DNA of 5,421 bases from NCBI GenBank assembly GCA_028284845.1, contig JANQQY010000245.1:1-5421 (forward strand), read 5' to 3'. The position numbers and the translations under genes were made by a program. The stretch is from Spirochaetales bacterium (GTDB lineage Bacteria > Spirochaetota > Spirochaetia > DSM-27196 > SLST01). The notes under the pieces were generated by a model. It had not been told where the DNA came from, made no database searches, and saw only the letters and a list, made by a program, of their open reading frames with translations. Of the stretch, positions 1 through 5,421 are shown one piece after another. The stretch's first letter is position 1. The number at the start of each line of letters is the position of its first letter.

Positions 1-1735
1 CTTGCCGGTAGAGGCCACCCGCGATCGCCCCCACATCGGAGTGGATTACCAGATCGTTCCACCGATCCGGTCCCAGGTGCGAGTCGAGCTCTCGCCACCC
101 AAGCGTAGAGGAGAACCCCCGGCTCGGTTGCTCGGTCTGCAAATGTCCGTACTCGTCCAGATAGCCCGGGCACCCTTCGAGCACGATGGTGGCGCCCGCC
201 CGCGCCCTATCGACGATCGCGTCGATCGTCCCGGAACTCAACGCCACCGGGAAGGGAACGTAGATGAGGTCGTGCTCGTCCATCTCCCAGACGCGGATTG
301 GATCCGCCTGAATGTGAGAATCAGTAAACGCATCGTGTACACCTGCCCATGATCGTCCGTAGACCGAGAACGCACCTCCGTTGGTTCCGGAATCCGGGTA
401 GGTCGCGTAGGAGAAGGCCTGTGCCTCATCCACAATCAGAAGGCCGACTTCGCCGCGGACTGGACGTGCTTCCCAGAGATCGGAAGTCGCGACATCCCCT
501 GCCCACGCGGCGAGCGACGCAATCTCTCGGGACCTATCAGTCGGGGTCCCGTCCCGATTGTACCAGCCAAACGACTCGAAGTTGGGGCCATCGAGCAGTG
601 GTCGCCACCTTGGATTCAGAATCCCTCGGGCACCGCCGGCCAGGCTTGTCAGGCACTCGTATCTGATGTTGGCGGGCTCCGCCATGATGTCTTTGCGATA
701 CTCCCCACCCGAACCCACGGATCTGTACTGCCAGGTCGAGTTGCCTGGACTCTCGGCGTGCCAGAACTCCCTTCCCCGCGCCGCGGCTCGCACAACATCC
801 GCTGTCAGGAGGACGCTCGCAGCTCGACTCATGGAGGAGTGCGAGTATCCGTAGACGTCGACGTTCCTCGCTGCCTTCCAATCGTCGGCTCCGACCGGGG
901 CAATGTCATTGTACGCAGTGCCCTCACCGTGGACCGTGATAAGGGCCTCTGGATCGATCTCCTTTATCGCCTTGATCCTCCACTGCAGTGACCACTCGAG
1001 ATTGTCAGCGTGAAAACGTAGAAGGTCGTAGAAGTCCGGGTACGACTCCTCCTGCGTGGGAAGCTCGATGTCGTCCCAGTCGCGCAGGCTGTACCTGAAC
1101 CATCGCTCGCGAAGCTCATCCAGGGATCCGTACTTCGCGCGTAGCCACTCAATAAACCGGATTCTCGTCGCGTTGCCGTAACTCCGGTATCTGGTCTGGT
1201 GAAGGGTGTACTCGTTGAGAAGATCGTAGCCGTAGAGCCCTGGATGACCTTTGTACCGAGTGGCAAGCGCACGCAGAAAGCCGATCGCCAACTCTCTGAC
1301 GTTGTCATCGTCAAGGCAGACGTTCAAAAGGCCCGCCGTGTTACTTGACCTGTGATACTCGCTCGTTCGTACGTGGCCGGTACGTGTCACGACCCGGGCG
1401 TCCGGGTAGTCGTGATAGACCCATTCCGGTGCGTCCTGAACGAACTCGGCAATAATCGTGCGAATCCCAAACTCGGCCGCCAAATCCAACTGACGATCGT
1501 ACGGTTCCCAGTTGTAGGTTCCCGGCGCAACTTCGATCGCATTCCAGCTAAACCAATGACGAAACACCTTGTGGCCGTCACGAGCGGCCTGCTCGTAGTC
1601 GCGTCGCCAATCTCCTTCGGGAGGGGCGGTGCGGCGGTAGTAGACCGCGCCAAAAAGGACAGACTGACGTTTCGATCGAGCGTTGCGAGTCGGAACGCGA
1701 ACGGACGAGATATCCCGTCGAAGTGGAGTTGCCAT
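1..1735 (-). CDS. GH42-like glycoside hydrolase (beta-galactosidase family), 3' end beyond window
   Basis: The frame is open for 578 codons from ATG at 1735 to the window edge, with no stop, so the C-terminus is missing. Residues about 28-420 look like a GH42 TIM barrel. The strand-1 region has FSWNAIE at 62-68. The putative acid/base is Glu175 in LLNEY. FIEWLRAKYGSLDELRERW (194-212) matches the GH42 'WLkeKYgtldaLNeaW' segment. The putative nucleophile is Glu328 in EFWHAESPGN. Residues about 428-578 resemble the GH42 trimerisation (GATase-like) domain, with VLEGCPGYLDEYG at 518-530. There is no signal peptide, and the basic N-terminus suggests a cytoplasmic enzyme acting on imported oligosaccharide. 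The metal-site cysteine cluster of classical GH42 is not evident; Cys140 is the only Cys near that position. It follows the binding-protein gene by 75 bases. The fold family is fairly certain. The substrate (beta-galactoside, arabinopyranoside or other) is inferred only from the family. Confidence 0.85.
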   Translation of the reverse strand, partial: MATPLRRDISSVRVPTRNARSKRQSVLFGAVYYRRTAPPEGDWRRDYEQAARDGHKVFRHWFSWNAIEVAPGTYNWEPYDRQLDLAAEFGIRTIIAEFVQDAPEWVYHDYPDARVVTRTGHVRTSEYHRSSNTAGLLNVCLDDDNVRELAIGFLRALATRYKGHPGLYGYDLLNEYTLHQTRYRSYGNATRIRFIEWLRAKYGSLDELRERWFRYSLRDWDDIELPTQEESYPDFYDLLRFHADNLEWSLQWRIKAIKEIDPEALITVHGEGTAYNDIAPVGADDWKAARNVDVYGYSHSSMSRAASVLLTADVVRAAARGREFWHAESPGNSTWQYRSVGSGGEYRKDIMAEPANIRYECLTSLAGGARGILNPRWRPLLDGPNFESFGWYNRDGTPTDRSREIASLAAWAGDVATSDLWEARPVRGEVGLLIVDEAQAFSYATYPDSGTNGGAFSVYGRSWAGVHDAFTDSHIQADPIRVWEMDEHDLIYVPFPVALSSGTIDAIVDRARAGATIVLEGCPGYLDEYGHLQTEQPSRGFSSTLGWRELDSHLGPDRWNDLVIHSDVGAIAGGLYRQ

Positions 1736-1739
1736 AGGT

Positions 1740-1744
1740 CTCCT
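1740..1744 (-). promoter_or_regulatory. Ribosome binding site of the GH42-like gene
   Basis: AGGAG lies four bases before the ATG at 1735. The spacing is somewhat short. No other Met codon occurs in this frame until residue 302, well inside the barrel, so this site supports the chosen start. Confidence 0.65.
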
Positions 1745-1755
1745 GTACGTGGAAG

Positions 1756-1786
1756 GGACCGGGTTGGTATAGCACCCACCCGGTCC
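1756..1786 (-). promoter_or_regulatory. Intergenic hairpin between binding-protein and GH42-like genes
   Basis: Two perfect 9-base arms, GGACCGGGT and ACCCGGTCC, flank a 13-base centre. Inside that centre, after one mismatch, GGT pairs with ACC to leave a 5-base loop. The GC-rich stem sits 24 bases after the binding-protein stop and ends 11 bases before the AGGAG of the next gene. On the transcribed minus strand it is followed by CTTCC rather than a U run, so it is not a standard intrinsic terminator. It could stabilise the 3' end of the upstream mRNA, partly attenuate transcription into the hydrolase gene, or be an operator palindrome. The structure is visible; the role is inferred. Confidence 0.7.
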
Positions 1787-1810
1787 GTTGAAAGGGGTCG
1801 CTCGCTTGCG

Positions 1811-3280
1811 CTAGTTGTTCATTACCGCGCCGAGCTTCTCTTCGTAGAATACGGCCGCTTCGGCCTGATACTCTGAGTATCCGGCACGCTCAAGGTCAGC
1901 CATGAATTGATCCCAATCGGCGTCGATGTCGGCGTCCCCGGTGATAAACCGAGCTTCCCAGTCGGCATGCACCTGCGAGAGTCCTGTCCACAGATTCGTC
2001 AGATTCTCAGTGGTGAACCACTGGCGTGGCCTCAGGAGTCCATCGCGACGCGACCTCGCGTAGTTGTCAACGACTCGTGGCGGCTGGAATTCCTCCAGTT
2101 TCTGATAGTCGATCGTCCGGACAAGCATGTGCATCGGCATGTCCTTGAACTCGACGTCTCGTTGGCTTACATCGTACTGGTAGCTACCAGCGTTCAGATC
2201 AAAGTGGACGCCGGGGATGCCGTGCCAGGTCAGTTCGATGCCCTCCGGCGTGAGCATGTAGTCGAGCAATTCAAGAACTCGGACCTTGTCGGCCTCCGGA
2301 GTCTGCTCCGGTATCATGCCCCATCCATAGTAACCAATGTTCTCAACTGACGGGGCTCCCGCCGGACCTGCGGGTAGCGGGGTAAACAGTTCGAGTTCTG
2401 CTGTCGGACTAAAGTCCGCCAGTGCATCTTCAAGCTGGTCCCAGCGCTTTCCGGAGATTGGAAGTACGCCAGCCCTACCGCTTGTGAACTTCGCGATCGC
2501 CTGCGGGCCCGTAATTGTCAAGTACTCCTGATCCAGGAGTCCGTCGTCGTAGAGGCCTTTCGCGTACCGTAGGTAGTCTCGATAGTCCGGATGCATGAAG
2601 TCTGCCATCCACTCACCCTCGTACGTTCCAAACTCGAAGATACCGGTAAATGCCGATCTGAGGAGGTACATCCAGAAAGAACCACCTGTGATTCCCGTCG
2701 TTCCGCGTCCGTCCGGGTCGTTCTCAACGAACGCCGCGAGAACGTCTCGGTACTCATCGAGTGTTGTCGGCATTTCCAGGCCAAGCTGATCGAGCCAGTC
2801 CTTCCGAATAAAGAGGGCGTGACCAAACGGCTCCATGCCAACCGGAAGCGAATAGAATCCTTCGTCTGTCGACTTGATTGAGAATCGCGAGTCCCCCAGA
2901 TGGTTCTGTAGGTTCTGGAGGCCTAGGTCAGTGACGTACTCACTGATATTGGTAAGCATCCCGTCCTCAAGCAACTGATCATACAAGGTGAGATCCAGAC
3001 TCCTGAAGTAGTCCGGAAAGTCCCCAGCAGCGAGACGCAGATTCACCTGATCGGGATAGGTGTCTAGCTGCAGAACCTGAAGATTGATGTCCGCGTTGAA
3101 CTGCTCCTCGAGCATTGCCATGATTCGATCGTCTTCATCGATCGGGTAGATTCCCCACACCATCATGTCGAGTTCAACGAATTGCTCGCTGTCAGCTGCG
3201 GCGTCTTCACCCTCGCCGCCTGCAAACGCCCCAACGGTTGCGAGCGTTGCGATGAGAATCGCCAAGATCTTCTTATGCAT
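1811..3280 (-). CDS. ABC transporter substrate-binding protein, LplA/YtcQ-like oligosaccharide type
   Basis: A 489-residue secreted protein that captures sugar for the two permeases encoded just upstream. Residues 1-20 form a signal peptide: a basic MHKK, a hydrophobic stretch, then AFA before GG, so signal peptidase I cleavage near residue 20 is likely. No lipobox cysteine is present. Family marks are FIRKDWLDQLGLEMPTTLDEY (157-177), the DPDGRG loop (188-193) that in relatives is a DPDGNG-type, possibly metal-binding turn, and the C-terminal FITGDADID...WDQFMADLERAGY (from 445). These match the LplA/YtcQ group of CUT1 binding proteins, and the length is in the usual range. The start at 3280 was chosen over ATG at 3313 because the signal peptide begins there and AAAAGGAG lies six bases before it. 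The gene follows the second permease after 44 bases. The substrate cannot be read from the sequence; the GH42-like neighbour suggests a galactose- or arabinose-containing oligosaccharide. Confidence 0.92.
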   Translation of the reverse strand: MHKKILAILIATLATVGAFAGGEGEDAAADSEQFVELDMMVWGIYPIDEDDRIMAMLEEQFNADINLQVLQLDTYPDQVNLRLAAGDFPDYFRSLDLTLYDQLLEDGMLTNISEYVTDLGLQNLQNHLGDSRFSIKSTDEGFYSLPVGMEPFGHALFIRKDWLDQLGLEMPTTLDEYRDVLAAFVENDPDGRGTTGITGGSFWMYLLRSAFTGIFEFGTYEGEWMADFMHPDYRDYLRYAKGLYDDGLLDQEYLTITGPQAIAKFTSGRAGVLPISGKRWDQLEDALADFSPTAELELFTPLPAGPAGAPSVENIGYYGWGMIPEQTPEADKVRVLELLDYMLTPEGIELTWHGIPGVHFDLNAGSYQYDVSQRDVEFKDMPMHMLVRTIDYQKLEEFQPPRVVDNYARSRRDGLLRPRQWFTTENLTNLWTGLSQVHADWEARFITGDADIDADWDQFMADLERAGYSEYQAEAAVFYEEKLGAVMNN

Positions 3281-3286
3281 ATAAAA

Positions 3287-3294
3287 CTCCTTTT
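3287..3294 (-). promoter_or_regulatory. Strong ribosome binding site of the binding-protein gene
   Basis: AAAAGGAG lies six bases before ATG 3280. It decides this start over the in-frame ATG at 3313, which would put 11 extra residues, including acidic ones, in front of the signal peptide. It is the best Shine-Dalgarno match in the window, consistent with the need for excess binding protein over permease. Confidence 0.8.
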
Positions 3295-3324
3295 CTACAG
3301 TCACTATTGCCATCGAGATTGCAC

Positions 3325-4188
3325 CTAACCCTTCAAAGCACCTAACATCACCCCCTTCACAAAGTGTTTCTGCAAGAATGGATACACGAGCACAATCGGT
3401 ACGGTCGCGATCAGGATGTTGGCTGCCTTCACCGACTCGGGAAAGACAACGGCAGCGGTCTCTTCGGCGTCATCGCCCACGGCGCGAGAGATGATCCGGA
3501 AGAGGTACTCCTGAATGGTCTTCTTGTCCTGGTCGCGTATAAAAAACAGAGACGGGCTGAAGGTGTTCCAGTACTGAACGGCGAAGAAGAGCCCAATCGC
3601 GGCGAGTATTGCCTTTGAGAGAGGAATCACTACGAGAAAAATCCGCTGAACGACCGAACAACCGTCGATCTCGGCCGCGTCCTCTATGTCAGTTGGGAAG
3701 CTCAGGTAGTAGGTCCGCATGATTACGAAGTAGAACGGAATGATCAGGCCGTTCACAATGTAGACCGCAAGCGTGTTCAGAAGTCCCAGATTCCTATAGT
3801 TGATGTAGGTTGGGATCAAGCCGGGATGCACAAACATCGTGATCAGGATGAGGTTTACAATCAGCGCGCTGAAGCGGAATCGCTTCGAGAGCACGTAACC
3901 GGCAATCGTGGTCGCAAGTAAGCTGCATGCCGTTCCGACGATTGCGATGAAGATCGTGACTTGCAACGGGCGTAGGATCGATCCCTGTTCAATGACAAAC
4001 TGGTACCCGGAAAGGTCGATCGAACGTGGCCAAAGCAGAATGAGAGACTCAGCGTACTCAGTAAACGTTATGAGCGACGTGACGATCGTGTGCCAGAAAG
4101 GGTAGACCATGACTACGCATGCAAGAACAAAGAAAGCGATCAACAGGTAGTCAAACGCGCCGCGACGTGACCCTACGACATTCGTCAT
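3325..4188 (-). CDS. ABC transporter permease, LplC/YtcP-like (CUT1, MalG-type)
   Basis: A 287-residue inner-membrane protein forming half of the sugar channel. About six membrane segments can be read, near residues 13-33, 76-98, 107-127, 139-159, 184-205 and 256-273. The cytoplasmic loop that docks the ATPase has the EAA-type motif EDAAEIDG (169-176), ending in VVIPL (186-190). The C-terminus YPFLQKHFVKGVMLGALKG (269-287) is the typical ending of this permease group, so the protein is complete. Its ATG overlaps the TGA of the first permease (ATGA at 4188-4185), so the two are probably translationally coupled and made in equal amounts. A GA-rich GAGGGGG stretch lies five bases before the ATG and can serve as a ribosome site. 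The stop TAG is 44 bases before the binding-protein start. The family is secure; the substrate is not determinable from this protein. Confidence 0.93.
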   Translation of the reverse strand: MTNVVGSRRGAFDYLLIAFFVLACVVMVYPFWHTIVTSLITFTEYAESLILLWPRSIDLSGYQFVIEQGSILRPLQVTIFIAIVGTACSLLATTIAGYVLSKRFRFSALIVNLILITMFVHPGLIPTYINYRNLGLLNTLAVYIVNGLIIPFYFVIMRTYYLSFPTDIEDAAEIDGCSVVQRIFLVVIPLSKAILAAIGLFFAVQYWNTFSPSLFFIRDQDKKTIQEYLFRIISRAVGDDAEETAAVVFPESVKAANILIATVPIVLVYPFLQKHFVKGVMLGALKG

Positions 4189-5135
4189 ATTAGCCCCCTC
4201 TGCCCAAGCGACTTCGCGAACCGATCTGATGTGTAGATCATCAGTCCTGCCACAAGCGACTTGAAGAGCCCGGCCGCCGTAGCGATGCCGTACCTGCCGT
4301 TACGCAGGCCAACCGCGTAGGTAAAGGTGTCCAGCACGTGCCGCCCCGGAAGTGAACCTGGATTTCCTATTGCCATGATCTGTTCAAATCCCACCGTGAG
4401 AACGTTCCCGAGTCTGAGAATGAGAAGCACGACGATAACGTCGGAGATCAACGGCAGTGTAATGCGGATCATACGCTGAAAGCGATTCGCGCCGTCGAGC
4501 ATTGCGGATTCGTAGAGATCGGGATCGATTCGGCTGATCGTTGCGAGATAGATGATCGTCCCCCAACCGCTCTCCTTCCAGATCGAACTTGAAACGAGAA
4601 GCGGGACATACCATCGATCCTCGCCCATGAAGTAGACGGCCTCACCGCCCATGCTTCTGATCACGTTGTTGATGATCCCCAGGTCAGGCGAGAGCAGGTT
4701 GTACATGATGCCTGCAATGACAACCCACGAGATAAAGTGCGGCAGATAGAGAACGGACTGCGTGAATCGCTTGAACCCTGAGCTTCGTATCTCGTTCAGA
4801 AGCAGGGCGAGGATGATCGGTGCGGGAAACCCGAAGAGGAGCTTCGCAAAGCTGATACGAATCGTGTTCCAGAGGGCGTTCCCGAACATCGGTGTCCGAA
4901 AGAGGTCGGTGAAGTGCCTGAATCCAACCCAGTCGGTCTGACTGATGGGTCGCGTCACCCTGAACTCTCGAAAGGCCACCTGGAGGAAGTAGAGCGGCAT
5001 GTACCGAATGAGGATGAAGTAAATCACAACGGGGATGATGAGGTAGTAGTAGGTTCTGTTCCGGCTCCACTCCCGGCGGCGGAACCTCCGCTCCGCCTGC
5101 ATGGGCATGGAAACGGGCTGTTCAACGCTTCCCAT
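4185..5135 (-). CDS. ABC transporter permease, LplB-like (CUT1, MalF-type)
   Basis: A 316-residue inner-membrane partner of the second permease. A basic N-terminus (RRFRRREWSRNR, 16-27) precedes the first membrane segment (about 28-50). Further segments lie near 93-113, 127-147, 178-198, 227-247 and 285-304. The ATPase-docking loop is DPDLYESAMLDGANRFQRM (204-222) followed by ITLPLI (225-230), so the usual EAA reads ESA. The stretch from FEQIMAIGNPG (250-260) to LFKSLVAG (290-297) and the ending RGLI match LplB-type permeases. The start at 5135 is the longest option; an in-frame TGA lies 15 bases upstream of it. Met10 (5108) and Met12 (5102) are possible alternatives, since none has a clear Shine-Dalgarno. 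No ATP-binding subunit gene accompanies it here, as is usual for systems served by a shared MsmX/UgpC-type ATPase. Confidence 0.92.
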   Translation of the reverse strand: MGSVEQPVSMPMQAERRFRRREWSRNRTYYYLIIPVVIYFILIRYMPLYFLQVAFREFRVTRPISQTDWVGFRHFTDLFRTPMFGNALWNTIRISFAKLLFGFPAPIILALLLNEIRSSGFKRFTQSVLYLPHFISWVVIAGIMYNLLSPDLGIINNVIRSMGGEAVYFMGEDRWYVPLLVSSSIWKESGWGTIIYLATISRIDPDLYESAMLDGANRFQRMIRITLPLISDVIVVLLILRLGNVLTVGFEQIMAIGNPGSLPGRHVLDTFTYAVGLRNGRYGIATAAGLFKSLVAGLMIYTSDRFAKSLGQRGLI

Positions 5136-5138
5136 GGC

Positions 5139-5151
5139 GTGAGGGTCTCAC
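5139..5151. repeat. Short inverted repeat beside the first permease start
   Basis: GTGAG and CTCAC arms (5 bp) surround a 3-base centre, ending four bases before the ATG at 5135. It occupies the place where a Shine-Dalgarno would be expected, and none is recognisable there. In RNA it could form a small hairpin; in DNA it could be an operator half-pair. A 5-bp palindrome can arise by chance, so the role is weakly supported. Confidence 0.35.
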
Positions 5152-5169
5152 GGGTCTGTCAAGCTGTGT

Positions 5170-5202
5170 GGTGGAAAAAAACCGGAGCCGAGGTGGAAAA
5201 AA
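5170..5202. repeat. Two A-tract direct repeats, 22 bp apart, in the regulator-permease gap
   Basis: GGTGGAAAAAA occurs at 5170-5180 (with a seventh A at 5181) and again at 5192-5202. The 22-bp period is close to two helical turns, so both copies face the same side of DNA. AraC-family proteins often bind direct repeats about 21 bp apart upstream of their target, and the gene for such a protein ends just 7 bases away, so this may be its site. Phased A-tracts can also simply bend DNA. Read on the minus strand the tracts are T-runs, but the only stem before the second one is about 4 bp, too weak to call a terminator. Confidence 0.5.
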
Positions 5203-5208
5203 CGTCCC

Positions 5209-5421
5209 TCAGGTGCTGCTATCGCGATACTGCGTTGGCGTCATCCCATACCGGGACTTAAAGAGCTTCATGAAGTACTTCGTGTCAGTGTAGCCAACGG
5301 CGGAAGCGATCTCCCGCGCGAGGAGCTCCGTATTCCCCAGGAGATCTCGTGCGCGGCCGAGTCGAACATCGTTCACAAAGGCACTGAACTTGCGTTGTGT
5401 TGCCTCCTTGAACTGAGCACT
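5209..5421 (-). CDS. AraC/XylS-family transcriptional regulator, C-terminal 70 residues
   Basis: Only the last 70 codons and the TGA are in the window; the 5' part, including any sensor domain, lies beyond 5421. The visible part is the end of an AraC-type DNA-binding domain. FVNDVRLGRARDLL is the linker helix between the two helix-turn-helix units. LAREIASAVGYTDTKYFMKLFKSRYGMTPTQYR is the second unit, matching the family pattern 'IA..vGf.d..YF...FK...G.tP..yR'. It is probably a local activator of the sugar genes downstream, which begin 73 bases after its stop on the same strand, and it may even share their transcript. Whether it is a one-component sugar sensor or a YesN-like response regulator with a receiver domain cannot be told from the fragment. 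Confidence 0.9.
   Translation of the reverse strand, partial: SAQFKEATQRKFSAFVNDVRLGRARDLLGNTELLAREIASAVGYTDTKYFMKLFKSRYGMTPTQYRDSST

Noticed and set aside
21..28. GCGATCGC, the cyanobacterial HIP1 octamer.
   Set aside because: I noticed only this copy, it lies in coding sequence, and nothing else suggests a cyanobacterium.
205..233. Overlapping CGATCG-type palindromes.
   Set aside because: They fall in the middle of the GH42-like coding frame and encode ordinary residues (TIDAIVDRA), so they are best explained as codon choice.
1387..1779. A 130-codon minus-strand frame overlapping the start of the GH42-like gene.
   Set aside because: It is out of frame with the 578-codon GH42-like reading, which carries the family motifs; this one has none.
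1352..1876. A 174-codon plus-strand open frame, and others such as 1907-2350 and 4914-5261.
   Set aside because: They lie antisense to well-supported minus-strand genes, their translations are rich in Arg, Pro and Ser with no recognisable domain, and their frames reflect the codon bias of the opposite strand.
5134..5162. TTGACA at 5162-5157 on the minus strand as the -35 box of a housekeeping promoter for the permeases.
   Set aside because: No -10-like hexamer lies 16-18 bases downstream; the candidate is CGCCAT, and transcription would start inside the coding region. It is mentioned only as context for the repeats.
5175..5208. T-runs on the minus strand after the regulator stop as an intrinsic terminator.
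   Set aside because: No stable stem precedes the first T-run, and only about 4 bp can pair before the second.

Overview
The window reads as a single co-directional block on the minus strand. It is a carbohydrate uptake and breakdown locus from a bacterium. The best guess at lineage is a spirochaete (Spirochaetia) or a relative. The reasons are the substrate-binding protein's N-terminus, a short hydrophobic signal ending in 'FAGGEGE' with no lipobox cysteine, as is common in free-living spirochaete sugar-binding proteins, and the LplA/LplB/LplC-type transporter set. The lineage is an inference from style, not from a marker gene.

In transcription order (right to left in window coordinates) the layout is as follows. 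At 5421-5209 is the C-terminal end of an AraC/XylS-family regulator, cut by the window edge. At 5208-5136 is a 73-base gap holding two A-tract direct repeats 22 bp apart and a small inverted repeat beside the next start. At 5135-4185 is an LplB-type permease. At 4188-3325 is an LplC/YtcP-type permease, which overlaps the first permease by 4 bases (ATGA). At 3280-1811 is a secreted substrate-binding protein with a strong ribosome binding site. At 1810-1736 is a 75-base gap with a strong hairpin. At 1735-1 is a GH42-like glycoside hydrolase whose reading frame stays open for 578 codons and runs off the left edge.

Together these describe one pathway. The binding protein captures an oligosaccharide outside the cytoplasmic membrane, the two permeases carry it in, and the cytoplasmic GH42-like enzyme trims it, probably releasing a beta-linked galactose or arabinopyranose-like sugar. 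The AraC-type protein is the likely local activator. No ATP-binding subunit is present, so the transporter presumably borrows a shared MsmX/UgpC-type ATPase encoded elsewhere.

No RNA gene, mobile element, CRISPR array or intact terminator was seen, and no gene-free stretch exceeds 75 bases. The system is of a known general type. The less ordinary points are the divergent GH42-like enzyme, the hairpin in front of it, and the phased A-tract repeats downstream of the regulator gene.
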